Shown in pieces: positions 23,009 through 32,100 of a stretch of 64,000 nucleotides of DNA. Both the position numbers and the translations under genes were made by a program. Position 1 is the first letter of the stretch, and each line of letters starts with the position of its first letter. The stretch comes from Streptomyces sp. NRRL F-2580 (GTDB lineage Bacteria; Actinomycetota; Actinomycetes; Streptomycetales; Streptomycetaceae), in assembly GCF_000720115.1 (NCBI RefSeq), contig NZ_JOIR01000007.1:124001-188000 (forward strand), given 5' to 3'. The notes under the pieces are model-generated. The model ran no database searches. It was not told where the DNA came from and saw only the letters and a list, made by a program, of their open reading frames with translations.

Positions 23009-25501
23009 TCAGGGCCGATGGGCGGAGTCAGTGGGTGGCTCGGTGGGCGGGGGCGGTGGGGATTCGGCGAGGAGCCGGGTGAGGAGGCGGATGGCACCGC
23101 GTTTGTGGAGGGGGTCGTTGCCGTTGCCGCATTTGGGGGACTGGATGCAGGAAGGGCAGCCGGCCTCGCACTCGCAGGCGGCGATCGCGTCACGGGTCGC
23201 CGTCAGCCAGGCGGCGGCGGTGTGGAAGGCCCGCTCCGCGAAGCCGGCGCCGCCGGGGTGGCCGTCGTAGACGAAGACCGTGGGGAGGAGGGTGTCGGGA
23301 TGCAGCGGCACGGAGACGCCGCCGATGTCCCAGCGGTCGCAGGTGGCGAACAGCGGAAGCATGCCGATGGAGGCGTGCTCGGCGGCGTGCAGGGCTCCGC
23401 CGAGGATCTCCGGGTTGATCCGGGCCTCGTCGAGCTGGTCCTCGGTCACCGTCCACCACACGGCCCGGGTGCGCAGGATGCGGGGCGGCAGGTCCAGTTT
23501 CGCCTCGCCCAGGACCTCGCCGGTGATCAGTTTGCGGCGCAGATAGGAGACGACCTGGTTGGTGACCTCGACGGAGCCGAAGCAGAGCCGGGCCGAGCCC
23601 CACGGGATCTCGGTCTCGGTCTCCAGGATGGAGATGGAGGTGGTGTCGCGGGCGGTGGTGGAGAAGGGCGGATCGGCCTCCTCCACGAGGGCCGCCGAAC
23701 CCTCCAAGTCCAGGTGTTTCACGAGATACGTGCGGCCTTGGTGGAGGTGGACGGCCCCGTCGTGGACGGCGGTGTGGGCGGCGGACTCGTCGACCGTGCC
23801 CAGCAGCCGGCCGGTGGCGGCCTCGACGATCTGCACCGGGCGGCCGCCGCCGCCCCGGATGTCGGTCAGGTCCGAGGCCCGTTCCCGGCGGGTCCAGTGC
23901 CAGGCGGTCGCCCGGCGGCGCAGCAGCTTCGCCGCTTCCAGCTGGGGGAGGAGTTCTTCGGTCGCCGGGCCGAAGAGGTCCAGGTCGGCTTCCGTCAGCG
24001 GCAGCTCGGCCGCCGCAGCGCACAGGTGGGGGGCGAGGACGTACGGGTTGTCGGGGTCCAGGACGGTGGCCTCCACCGGTTGGCGGAACAGCGCCTCGGG
24101 ATGGTGGACGAGGTAGGTGTCCAGTGGGTCGTCGCGGGCGATCAGCACGGCCAGGGCGCCCTGGCCGGCCCGCCCCGCGCGGCCGGCCTGCTGCCACAGG
24201 GAGGCCCTCGTGCCGGGGTACCCGGTGATCAGTACGGCGTCCAGCCCGGAGACGTCCACGCCCAGCTCCAGGGCTGTCGTGGCGGCCAGCCCCAGCAGCT
24301 CGCCGGAGTGCAGGGCCCGCTCCAGGGCCCGGCGCTCCTCGGGCAGATAGCCGCCCCGGTAGGCCGCGACCCGCCGGGCCAGGGAGCGGTCCACCTGGGC
24401 GAGCCGCTCCTGGGTGATCACCGAGATCAGCTCCGCGCCGCGCCGGGAGCGGACGAAGGCGACCGTGCGAACCCCCTGGACCACCAGGTCGGTCAGCAGG
24501 TCGGCGGTCTCCGCGGTGGCCGTACGGCGTACGGGAGCGCCCTTCTCGCCGCGCAGCTCGGTGAGGAGCGGCGGCTCCCACAGGGCGAAGACCACCTCGC
24601 CGCGCGGAGAGGCGTCGTCAGTGATCTCGATCACCCGTACGCCGGTCAGCCGGGACGCGGCGGCCGCGGGGTCGCTGGCCGTGGCGGAGGCCAGCAGGAA
24701 GACCGGTTCGGAGCCGTAGCGGGCGCACAGCCGCCGCAGCCGGCGCAGGACCTGGGCCACGTGGGAGCCGAATACCCCGCGGTAGGTGTGGCACTCGTCG
24801 ATCACGACGTAGCGCAGGGCCCGCAGGAAGGAGGACCAGCGCGGGTGGGCCGGGAGGATCCCGCGGTGCAGCATGTCGGGGTTGGTCAGGACGTAGTTCG
24901 CGTACTGGCGCACCCACTCGCGTTCCTCGACGGGCGTGTCCCCGTCGTAGACCGCGGGGCGTACGGCGTTGCCCAGTGGGGCGGCCAGTTCCCGTACGGC
25001 CCGCCGCTGGTCGGCCGCCAGGGCCTTGGTGGGGGCCAGGTACAGGGCGGTGGCGCCCCTGCCGTTCGGGGCCTCGGCGCCGTCCGCGAGGGCGGAGAGC
25101 ACGGGCGCGAGGTAGGCCAGGGACTTGCCCGAGGCGGTGCCGGTGGCGACGACCACCGACTCGCCGTCCAGGGCGTGCTCGGCCGCCGCGGCCTGGTGCT
25201 CCCACGGATGGTCGATGCCTGCGGCCTGGATCGCGGCTACGACATCCGTTCGGATGCGATCGGGCCAGACTGCATGACGGCCCGCTCGAGGGGGCAAGTG
25301 CTCCGTATGGGTGATGCGCGCAGCTCGGGAAGGCCCCCGTGACAGGCGGTCCAGGACCTCGCCGGGAGTGGGTCTTGGGTCCACGGGTGGCTTGGGCCGT
25401 CCGGGACCGTGAGTATTGGCCATTGGAACCGAGTGTGTCACCGGCGTGCGGGACAATGGTCCGAAGGCGTCGTGCGCGCCTGCCGGTAAGTGATTGAATG
25501 C
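23009..25501 (-). CDS. MrfA/YprA-like DEAD-box helicase with DUF1998 Cys cluster
   Basis: 830 residues from ATG 25501. Helicase motifs: Q-like W-E-H-Q, motif I A-T-G-T-A-S-G-K-S, motif II D-E-C-H, motif III S-A-T, motif VI Q-Q-A-G-R-A-G-R. The C-terminus has C-E-C-E-x-G-C-P-S-C-I-Q-S-P-K-C-G-N, the zinc-binding cluster of the MrfA family. B. subtilis MrfA unwinds DNA 3'-5' in repair of mitomycin C damage with MrfB. No mrfB-like gene is adjacent. It is divergent from bldG across 84 bp, as in other streptomycetes. An upstream ATG (25516) is possible. Confidence 0.9.
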   Translation of the reverse strand, partial: AFNHLPAGAHDAFGPLSRTPVTHSVPMANTHGPGRPKPPVDPRPTPGEVLDRLSRGPSRAARITHTEHLPPRAGRHAVWPDRIRTDVVAAIQAAGIDHPWEHQAAAAEHALDGESVVVATGTASGKSLAYLAPVLSALADGAEAPNGRGATALYLAPTKALAADQRRAVRELAAPLGNAVRPAVYDGDTPVEEREWVRQYANYVLTNPDMLHRGILPAHPRWSSFLRALRYVVIDECHTYRGVFGSHVAQVLRRLRRLCARYGSEPVFLLASATASDPAAAASRLTGVRVIEITDDASPRGEVVFALWEPPLLTELRGEKGAPVRRTATAETADLLTDLVVQGVRTVAFVRSRRGAELISVITQERLAQVDRSLARRVAAYRGGYLPEERRALERALHSGELLGLAATTALELGVDVSGLDAVLITGYPGTRASLWQQAGRAGRAGQGALAVLIARDDPLDTYLVHHPEALFRQPVEATVLDPDNPYVLAPHLCAAAAELPLTEADLDLFGPATEELLPQLEAAKLLRRRATAWHWTRRERASDLTDIRGGGGRPVQIVEAATGRLLGTVDESAAHTAVHDGAVHLHQGRTYLVKHLDLEGSAALVEEADPPFSTTARDTTSISILETETEIPWGSARLCFGSVEVTNQVVSYLRRKLITGEVLGEAKLDLPPRILRTRAVWWTVTEDQLDEARINPEILGGALHAAEHASIGMLPLFATCDRWDIGGVSVPLHPDTLLPTVFVYDGHPGGAGFAERAFHTAAAWLTATRDAIAACECEAGCPSCIQSPKCGNGNDPLHKRGAIRLLTRLLAESPPPPPTEPPTDSAHRP

Positions 25502-25585
25502 CATCGCGGCAGCCAATCCCTCGCCTACCTTCGGGTGGGGAGGCCCCTAGGGGGCGCCGCTCGATAGCAAGGTGCTGGAGGATCC

Positions 25586-25927
25586 GTGGACCTGTCCCTG
25601 TCGACTCGCACTGTCGGCGACCGTACGGTCGTGGAGGTCGGTGGCGAGATTGATGTGTATACCGCGCCCAAGCTGCGCGAGCAGTTGGTCGAGTTGGTGA
25701 ACGACGGCAGCTACCACCTGGTTGTCGACATGGAGCGAGTGGACTTCCTCGACTCCACCGGACTTGGTGTGCTGGTGGGAGGTCTCAAGCGCGTCCGTGC
25801 GCACGAGGGTTCGCTGCGCCTGGTGTGCAATCAGGAGCGCATCCTGAAGATCTTCCGCATCACCGGTCTGACCAAGGTGTTCCCGATCCACACCACGGTG
25901 GAAGACGCCGTCAACGCCACCGACTGA
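25586..25927 (+). CDS. bldG: Anti-anti-sigma factor BldG
   Basis: 113-residue STAS protein. D-S-T-G-L-G places the phosphorylatable residue at Ser57, the site known in S. coelicolor BldG. BldG sequesters anti-sigma factors when unphosphorylated and is needed for aerial growth and antibiotic production. GTG start with GGAGG 5 nt upstream. It is followed by the anti-sigma ATPase gene, with which bldG is known to be co-transcribed in part. Confidence 0.96.
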   Translation: MDLSLSTRTVGDRTVVEVGGEIDVYTAPKLREQLVELVNDGSYHLVVDMERVDFLDSTGLGVLVGGLKRVRAHEGSLRLVCNQERILKIFRITGLTKVFPIHTTVEDAVNATD

Positions 25928-26049
25928 CGTCTCCGGGCGGCTCCCGGCAGCCTTCGGGCGGCCGAGAGCCGGCAAGGAGAGCAGGGGTACCGGGCCATGG
26001 ATGGCCCGGGCCCCTGTCAAGGCACGCCCGTAGTCCGAGGGGGACGCGC

Positions 26050-26490
26050 ATGGCCACCGTTGAACTGCGCTTCAGCGCCCAGCCCGAACACGTCCGGACG
26101 GCCCGCCTCGTCGCGGCCGCCGTGGCGCGCCGGGCCGGTGTGGAGGAAGCCGTCCTCGACGAGGTCCGCCTCGCCGTGGGCGAGGCCTGCTCGCGTGCCG
26201 TCGGACTCCATCGCAGTTACGGGCTGACCGGGCCCGTCCGGGTGATCCTGACCGAGGAGGACAAGTCGTTCTCCATCGAGGTCGGTGACGAGGTGCCGGC
26301 GCCGGGCGGCGGCTCCGGCGAGGCCGTGTCCGGACTCGACGCCGCCCTGGACCCCGACACCGACACGGAGGACGAGATGGGCCTCGCCGTGATCAGCGGG
26401 CTCGTCGACGACGTCGAGGTGACCAGTGGCGAATCGGGCGGGACGATCCGGATGAGCTGGCCCGTCTCCGGGTCCTCCGACCTTCCGTAA
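26050..26490 (+). CDS. Anti-sigma factor ATPase (ApgA-like)
   Basis: 146 residues from ATG 26050, behind GAGGGGG. It is a GHKL-fold protein: the N-box region reads V-G-E-A-C-S-R-A-V, where SpoIIAB/RsbW kinases have E-x-x-x-N. The Asn that holds Mg-ATP is Arg here, so kinase activity is doubtful. The G1 region is D-E-M-G-L-A-V. Its position directly after bldG matches SCO3548. The presumed role is binding BldG and sigma factors. A strong terminator follows. Confidence 0.88.
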   Translation: MATVELRFSAQPEHVRTARLVAAAVARRAGVEEAVLDEVRLAVGEACSRAVGLHRSYGLTGPVRVILTEEDKSFSIEVGDEVPAPGGGSGEAVSGLDAALDPDTDTEDEMGLAVISGLVDDVEVTSGESGGTIRMSWPVSGSSDLP

Positions 26491-26531
26491 GATCCCCGGG
26501 CGACGGCCCGTCATATCTTCCGATCTTTATC

Positions 26532-26557
26532 AAGGCCCTGCTGAGCAGGGCCTTTTT
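26532..26557 (+). terminator. Rho-independent terminator after bldG operon
   Basis: A perfect 10-bp stem, AAGGCCCTGC with GCAGGGCCTT, a 3-nt loop and a T5 run. Classic intrinsic terminator. Confidence 0.9.
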
Positions 26558-26597
26558 CATTTCGCTGGATCAATGACCGGCCGTCAATGCCTTTGCC

Positions 26598-26622
26598 CCA
26601 TTACCACTTTCGAGGGTAATGG
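26598..26622. promoter_or_regulatory. Inverted repeat upstream of hppA
   Basis: CCATTACC, 9 nt, GGTAATGG: a perfect 8-bp inverted repeat about 124-148 bp before the hppA start. A TACAAT -10-like hexamer lies at 26702-26707. It could be an operator; nothing identifies the regulator. Confidence 0.35.
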
Positions 26623-26745
26623 AGTGACGCGATCTATTGCTGAGGAGCAAGAGCACGCCAATTGCGTTTCCTGCCCACTGTTTTGATCGGGGTGCGCTCC
26701 CTACAATCCGTCCACATCTTGAGCTCATCACGTCAAGGAGGACGA

Positions 26746-29148
26746 ATGACGGGGCTCTTCACCCCTATCGCGCCGGATCGCACCACAGATCTGGCATCCG
26801 CAGTACTCACCGATGACAATCGGCTCATCGTGATCGTCATTGCGGCCGTGGCACTCGCCGCACTCGTCGTCGCGCAGATCCTGGTCCGCCAGGTCCTCGC
26901 CGCCGACGAGGGAACCGACAGCATGAAGAAGATCGCCGCGGCCGTCCAGGAAGGCGCCAACGCCTACCTCGGCCGGCAGCTGCGCACCCTCGGCGTCTTC
27001 GCCGTCGTGGTCTTCTTCCTGCTCTTCCTGCTCCCCGCAGACGACTGGACGCAGCGGGCGGGACGTTCCGCCTTCTTCCTCGTGGGCGCCCTCTTCTCGG
27101 CGGCCACCGGCTACATCGGCATGCGTCTCGCGGTCCGCGCCAACGTCCGCGTCGCCGCCGCCGCGCGGGAGGCGACCCCGGCCGAGGGAGAGCCCGCCAA
27201 GGACCTGACCGAGGTCTCCCACAAGGCGATGAAGATCGCCTTCCGCACGGGTGGCGTGGTCGGCATGTTCACCGTCGGCCTCGGCCTGCTCGGCGCCTCC
27301 TGCGTCGTGCTGGTCTACGCCGCCGACGCCCCGAAGGTCCTGGAGGGCTTCGGTCTCGGCGCCGCCCTGATCGCGATGTTCATGCGCGTGGGCGGCGGCA
27401 TCTTCACCAAGGCCGCCGACGTCGGCGCCGACCTGGTCGGCAAGGTCGAGCAGGGCATTCCGGAGGACGACCCGCGCAATGCCGCGACCATCGCCGACAA
27501 CGTGGGCGACAACGTCGGAGACTGCGCCGGAATGGCGGCCGACCTCTTCGAGTCCTACGCCGTCACCCTCGTGGCCGCGCTCATCCTCGGCAAGGCCGCC
27601 TTCGGCGACCTGGGTCTCGCCTTCCCGCTGATCGTCCCCGCGATCGGCGTCATCACCGCGATGATCGGCATCTTCGCGGTCTCCCCGCGACGCTCCGACC
27701 GCAGCGGCATGACCGCCATCAACCGCGGCTTCTTCATCTCCGCCGTGATCTCCCTGGTGCTGGTCGCGATCGCCGTCTACGCCTACCTGCCGGCCACCTA
27801 CAAGGAGCTCGTCGGCGTCGAGGACCCGGCGATCTCCAATCACTCCGGTGACCCGCGGATCCTGGCCGTCGTCGCCGTCGCCATCGGCATCGTGCTGGCG
27901 GCCCTGATCCAGCAGCTGACCGGCTACTTCACGGAGACCAACCGCCGTCCCGTCCGGGACATCGGCAAGTCCTCCCTGACCGGCGCGGCCACCGTCGTCC
28001 TCGCCGGCATCTCCGTCGGCCTGGAGTCCGCCGTCTACACGGCGCTGCTCATCGGTCTCGGCGTCTACGGCGCGTTCCTGCTCGGCGGTACGTCGATCAT
28101 GCTCGCGCTGTTCGCGGTGGCCCTGGCCGGCACCGGCCTGCTCACCACCGTCGGCGTCATCGTCGCCATGGACACCTTCGGACCCGTCTCCGACAACGCC
28201 CAGGGCATCGCCGAGATGTCCGGAGACGTCGAGGGCGCCGGTGCGCAGGTCCTGACCGACCTGGACGCCGTGGGCAACACCACCAAGGCCATCACCAAGG
28301 GCATCGCCATCGCCACGGCCGTGCTCGCCGCGGCCGCGCTCTTCGGCTCGTACAACGACGCGATCGCCACCGCGGTCAGGGAAGTCGGGGCCAAGGCCGG
28401 GGAGATGAACCTCAGCCTGGACATCGCGCAGCCCAACAACCTGGTCGGGCTGATCCTGGGCGCGGCGGTCGTGTTCCTGTTCTCCGGCCTGGCCATCAAC
28501 GCGGTCTCCCGCTCCGCGGGCGCCGTGGTCTACGAGGTGCGCCGCCAGTTCCGCGAGCACCCCGGGATCATGGACTACACCGAGAAGCCCGAGTACGGGC
28601 GCGTCGTCGACATCTGCACCAAGGACGCGCTGCGCGAGCTCGCCACGCCCGGCCTGCTCGCCGTCCTCACCCCGATCGCCGTGGGCTTCTCCCTCGGCGT
28701 GGGCGCGCTCGGCTCCTTCCTCGCCGGCGCCATCGGCACGGGCACGCTGATGGCGGTCTTCCTCGCCAACTCCGGCGGCGCGTGGGACAACGCGAAGAAG
28801 CTCGTCGAGGACGGCCACCACGGCGGCAAGGGCAGCGAGGCCCACGCCGCGGTCGTCATCGGCGACACGGTCGGCGACCCGTTCAAGGACACCGCCGGTC
28901 CCGCGATCAACCCGCTGCTCAAGGTCATGAACCTGGTGGCGCTGCTGATCGCCCCCGCGGTCGTGCAGTTCAGCTACGGCCCGGACACCAACCCGACCGT
29001 GCGGGCGATCGTCGCGGTCCTCGCGATCGCCGTCATCGTCGGCGCGGTGTACGTCTCCAAGCGCCGCGGCATCGCGGTCGGCGACGAGACCGAGGGCGGA
29101 GCCGCCGAGCGGGTGGCCCAGCCGGCCGACCCCGCGACGGTCTCCTGA
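26746..29148 (+). CDS. hppA: Membrane-bound H+-translocating pyrophosphatase
   Basis: 800 residues from ATG 26746, which has AAGGAGG 5 nt upstream. About 16 membrane helices. The substrate-binding loop D-V-G-A-D-L-V-G-K-V-E and D-N-V-G-D-N-V-G-D-C-A-G are intact. It hydrolyses pyrophosphate to pump protons out. The motif G-N-T-T-K-A has Lys where K+-dependent enzymes have Ala, so this is the K+-independent subclass. Co-directional with bldG but isolated by a terminator. Confidence 0.96.
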   Translation: MTGLFTPIAPDRTTDLASAVLTDDNRLIVIVIAAVALAALVVAQILVRQVLAADEGTDSMKKIAAAVQEGANAYLGRQLRTLGVFAVVVFFLLFLLPADDWTQRAGRSAFFLVGALFSAATGYIGMRLAVRANVRVAAAAREATPAEGEPAKDLTEVSHKAMKIAFRTGGVVGMFTVGLGLLGASCVVLVYAADAPKVLEGFGLGAALIAMFMRVGGGIFTKAADVGADLVGKVEQGIPEDDPRNAATIADNVGDNVGDCAGMAADLFESYAVTLVAALILGKAAFGDLGLAFPLIVPAIGVITAMIGIFAVSPRRSDRSGMTAINRGFFISAVISLVLVAIAVYAYLPATYKELVGVEDPAISNHSGDPRILAVVAVAIGIVLAALIQQLTGYFTETNRRPVRDIGKSSLTGAATVVLAGISVGLESAVYTALLIGLGVYGAFLLGGTSIMLALFAVALAGTGLLTTVGVIVAMDTFGPVSDNAQGIAEMSGDVEGAGAQVLTDLDAVGNTTKAITKGIAIATAVLAAAALFGSYNDAIATAVREVGAKAGEMNLSLDIAQPNNLVGLILGAAVVFLFSGLAINAVSRSAGAVVYEVRRQFREHPGIMDYTEKPEYGRVVDICTKDALRELATPGLLAVLTPIAVGFSLGVGALGSFLAGAIGTGTLMAVFLANSGGAWDNAKKLVEDGHHGGKGSEAHAAVVIGDTVGDPFKDTAGPAINPLLKVMNLVALLIAPAVVQFSYGPDTNPTVRAIVAVLAIAVIVGAVYVSKRRGIAVGDETEGGAAERVAQPADPATVS

Positions 29149-29203
29149 CCCGAGGTCCCGGCAGCAGGACGGGCGGGGCCGGGCAGGGCCGGCCGTACGC
29201 CCG

Positions 29204-29249
29204 AAGGGCGGACAGGCAGCGCGGACTGACGCGTCGTCTGTCCGCCTTT
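29204..29249 (+). terminator. Terminator after hppA
   Basis: AAGGGCGGACAG (29204-29215) pairs with CTGTCCGCCTTT (29238-29249), with one wobble pair and a 22-nt loop, 56 bp after the stop. Confidence 0.65.
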
Positions 29250-29311
29250 GTGCGTGCCCGGATGGCAGACGTGTATCTTCCGGGCCGAGAGCCTTCGAAG
29301 GGACCAATCCG

Positions 29312-29878
29312 GTGAACAAGAAGCTTGCGGCCGCATTGTCGGGCGGTGCGGTGCTGATGCTCGTCCTGTCCGGCTGCGGCGGGGACGAGACCGACGAGAA
29401 GGCCAGCGCCTGGGCCAAGAAGGTCTGCGACAAGTGGCAGCCCGAACTCAAGAAGATCGAGACCGCCAACGCCGACATCAAGCGCGTGGCGACGGAGAGC
29501 AGCAAGCCCGAGGAGGTCCAGCAGACCGATTCCGCGGCTTTCGCGACCATGTCGGAGTCGTACAAGACCATGGGGGCCGCCCTGCAGTCGGCGGGAGTTC
29601 CGCCGGTCAAGGACGGCGCGGCGACCCAGGAGGCGGCCGCCAAGGGCTTCGAGGCGACGTCCAAGGGGTACGCCGACCTGAAGACGAAGATGGACGCCCT
29701 CGACCCCAAGGAGCAGACGAAGTTCGCCGACGGCCTGAAGGAGGTCGCCGGCGGCCTCCAGGAGGCGACGAAGGGCGGCCAGGACGCCCTCGCCACGCTC
29801 AACGCGGGCGGCCTGGACAAGGCGATCAACGCCCAGAAGGGCTGTCAGGTCGCGGCGCCGTCGCCCACGCCGAAGTAG
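29312..29878 (+). CDS. Small secreted lipoprotein
   Basis: 188 residues, GTG start with GAAGGGA upstream. Signal N-K-K-L-A-x-G-A-V-L-M-L-V-L-S-G-C, lipobox L-S-G-C near residue 22. The mature part is Lys/Ala-rich, helical, with two cysteines (K-V-C-D near 38 and G-C-Q near the end). I do not recognise a defined family. A conserved lipoprotein lies at this place after hppA in streptomycetes. Own terminator on both sides, so monocistronic. Confidence 0.8.
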   Translation: MNKKLAAALSGGAVLMLVLSGCGGDETDEKASAWAKKVCDKWQPELKKIETANADIKRVATESSKPEEVQQTDSAAFATMSESYKTMGAALQSAGVPPVKDGAATQEAAAKGFEATSKGYADLKTKMDALDPKEQTKFADGLKEVAGGLQEATKGGQDALATLNAGGLDKAINAQKGCQVAAPSPTPK

Positions 29879-29889
29879 GGCGTCCGATC

Positions 29890-29929
29890 AGGGCGGCCGG
29901 GGTCCCGGAAGGGGCCGCGGCCGCCCTTT
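29890..29929 (+). terminator. Terminator after the lipoprotein gene
   Basis: AGGGCGGCC pairs with GGCCGCCCT, followed by TT. It starts 11 bp after the stop. Confidence 0.65.
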
Positions 29930-29974
29930 CGTACGTACGGGGCCCGGCTGATCGGCAGGACGGGCCCCAGCGGA

Positions 29975-29980
29975 CACAAT
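29975..29980 (+). promoter_or_regulatory. -10 box of the methyltransferase gene (leaderless)
   Basis: CACAAT followed by 6 nt and GTG 29987, no ribosome site. Confidence 0.4.
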
Positions 29981-29986
29981 GGACGC

Positions 29987-31501
29987 GTGAGTACCACCAG
30001 CCTCCCCACGTCCGCCCATGCCGCCGAACTCCGCAGTGCCCTGCTGGCCGCCGGTTTCACCGCCGACGGACTGCTCGACCTGCTCGGCGCCCCCGCCTAC
30101 GCCGCCCTGGCCCGCAGTGAGACGGTCCCCGCCCTGCGCGCCACCCGTGGCGCCGGCGACGGCCCGCTCGCGAGCCTGGTCCGGCTGTTCCTGCTCCAGC
30201 AGCCCGAGCCGTACGTGCACGCCGCCGCCGCGCTGCCCGTCGACGCGGCCCTGGCCGACGGCTGGCTCCGGCTGGAGGGCGACGAGGTGCACGCGACCGT
30301 CGACGTGCGCCCGTACGGCGGCCCGGACGGCGAGGACTGGTTCATCGTGTCCGACCTCGGCTGCGCCGTCGGCGGGGCCGGCGGGATCGGCAGCCGCGAG
30401 GAGGGGGTGGTCCTCGGCGTCGGCGGTGCCTCCACGACGCTGGCCGGGATCACCGTCCGCACCCCCGTCGACTCCGCCCTCGACGTCGGCACCGGATCGG
30501 GCATCCAGGCGCTGCACGCCTCCCGGCACGCCACCCGGGTCACCGCCACCGACGTCAACCCGCGCGCCCTGGCCTTCACCCGTCTGACGCTGGCCCTGTC
30601 GGGCGCCCCGGAGGCCGAGCTGCTCACCGGGTCACTCTTCGAACCTGTCGGCGAGGCGACGTACGACCTGATCGTGTCGAACCCGCCGTTCGTGATCTCC
30701 CCGGGCGCCCGGCTGACGTACCGGGACGGCGGAATGGGCGGCGACGACCTGTGCCGGACCTTGGTCCAGGAGGCCGGAGCGCGGCTCAACCCGGGCGGGT
30801 ACGCGCAGTTCCTCGGCAACTGGCAGCACGTCGAGGGCGAGGACTGGCGCGACCGGCTGCGCTCCTGGGTGCCGCGCGGCTGCGACGCCTGGATCGTGCA
30901 GCGTGACGTGCAGGACGTGACGCAGTACGCGGAGCTGTGGCTGCGCGACGCGGGCGACCACCGGACCGACCCCGAGGAGTACGCGCGGCGGTACGAGGAC
31001 TGGCTGGACGAGTTCGAGGCCCGCAAGACGAAGTCCGTCGGCTTCGGCTGGATCACCTTGCGCCGGTCGGACGCCGCCGAGCCCTCGATCGTGGTCGAGG
31101 AGTGGCCGCACACGGTGGAGCAGCCGCTCGGCGAGGCGGTGCTCGCCCACTTCGCCCGCCAGGACTACCTGCGGGAACACGATGACGCGGCTCTGCTGGA
31201 GGCGTACTTCGTGCTGGCCGAGGAAGTGGTGCAGGAGCAGGTCGGCGCGCCCGGCGCGGAGGACCCCGAGCACGTCGTGCTCCGGCAGAACCGCGGGATG
31301 CGGCGCGCCACCAAGGTCGACACGGTCGGCGCGGGCTTCGCCGGAGTGTGTGACGGCTCACTGACCGCGGGCCGGATCCTGGACGCGATCGCGCAGCTGG
31401 TGCAGGAGGACCCGGTGGTGCTGCGGGACCGGACGCCCGGGTCCATCCGGATGCTGGTCGAGCAGGGATTCCTGGAGCCGGGGCGGGGCCCCGCGCGGTA
31501 G
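29987..31501 (+). CDS. Class I SAM-dependent methyltransferase (HemK-like N-P-P-F)
   Basis: 504 residues. An N-terminal helical domain (about 1-150) precedes a Rossmann methyltransferase domain: motif I D-V-G-T-G-S-G-I-Q-A-L (about 166-176), T-D-V-N-P-R-A, then S-N-P-P-F-V near 228. N-P-P-[FY] marks enzymes that methylate amide or amino nitrogens (PrmC/HemK, RlmF, DNA N6). A long C-terminal region (about 330-504) of unknown function follows. The target is not predictable from sequence. It is longer than PrmC (~280). Confidence 0.82.
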   Translation: MSTTSLPTSAHAAELRSALLAAGFTADGLLDLLGAPAYAALARSETVPALRATRGAGDGPLASLVRLFLLQQPEPYVHAAAALPVDAALADGWLRLEGDEVHATVDVRPYGGPDGEDWFIVSDLGCAVGGAGGIGSREEGVVLGVGGASTTLAGITVRTPVDSALDVGTGSGIQALHASRHATRVTATDVNPRALAFTRLTLALSGAPEAELLTGSLFEPVGEATYDLIVSNPPFVISPGARLTYRDGGMGGDDLCRTLVQEAGARLNPGGYAQFLGNWQHVEGEDWRDRLRSWVPRGCDAWIVQRDVQDVTQYAELWLRDAGDHRTDPEEYARRYEDWLDEFEARKTKSVGFGWITLRRSDAAEPSIVVEEWPHTVEQPLGEAVLAHFARQDYLREHDDAALLEAYFVLAEEVVQEQVGAPGAEDPEHVVLRQNRGMRRATKVDTVGAGFAGVCDGSLTAGRILDAIAQLVQEDPVVLRDRTPGSIRMLVEQGFLEPGRGPAR

Positions 31502-31615
31502 CGGCACCGGGATGTAACCCGGGGTTCGCCCGCCGTACCCCCGGGGCCGGCAGTCTCCTGCGCAGCGGGGTTCCGGGGGGAATCCCGAGGGTGGCCCAGG
31601 GGTAAGGGGAGCGGC

Positions 31616-31813
31616 GTGGAGAACGGTCCGGCGATCTTCGCGGCGGCCGTGTTCCTGCTGTTCGGGGCCGCTCTGCTGGCCTGGACGGGGGCGCGCGCCC
31701 TGCACCGCGAGCCGGTGGCCGAGGGCGTGCGCCCCGTCGTGGCGGTACCGCTGATCCTGCTCGCCGGCGGGGGCTCGCCGGCCCTCGGGGCGTGGTGCCC
31801 CGCCCGGCTCTGA
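31616..31813 (+). CDS. Small membrane protein
   Basis: 65 residues, GTG start behind AAGGGGAG. Two hydrophobic helices (about 5-25 and 41-58) joined by a short Arg/His-containing loop. Function unknown. A similar small gene sits immediately upstream of topA in other streptomycetes (from memory, SCO3544). Confidence 0.65.
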   Translation: MENGPAIFAAAVFLLFGAALLAWTGARALHREPVAEGVRPVVAVPLILLAGGGSPALGAWCPARL

Positions 31814-32100
31814 CACCGGAGTGCGAGGGTCCGTACGAGGGCCCGGTCCAGCCCCGATCCGGCCGGAAAAGCCGACGTGGGAAGGGGTGCGGGAGCGGGG
31901 CCAGACGGCCCCGCGGCCACCCGGCCCGGTGATCGGGAACGCCCCGGCGCGGCATCCGGGCGGCAGAAACGGCACTTGTCGGGTTACCGTTCGAGTGGCC
32001 GTTGCGGGCTTCTGCCGTTTGACACGGGGGCGGGTTGTACCGTCACACTCCGCAGCGTCGCCGTACTGCGACCGAGTGCCGACCGGAGAGAAGAGCCAAG
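31814..32100. promoter_or_regulatory. topA upstream region with inverted repeat and -35 box
   Basis: CGGCAGAA (31961-31968) pairs with TTCTGCCG (32010-32017), and just inside ACGGCACT (31969-31976) pairs with AGTGGCCGT (31994-32002) with one bulge. The structure ends 1 nt before TTGACA (32019-32024), a perfect -35 hexamer; the -10 is weak (GTCACA at 17 nt). It could extrude as a cruciform in supercoiled DNA or act as a terminator for the small membrane gene. topA promoters in Streptomyces are known to respond to supercoiling. Confidence 0.5.
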
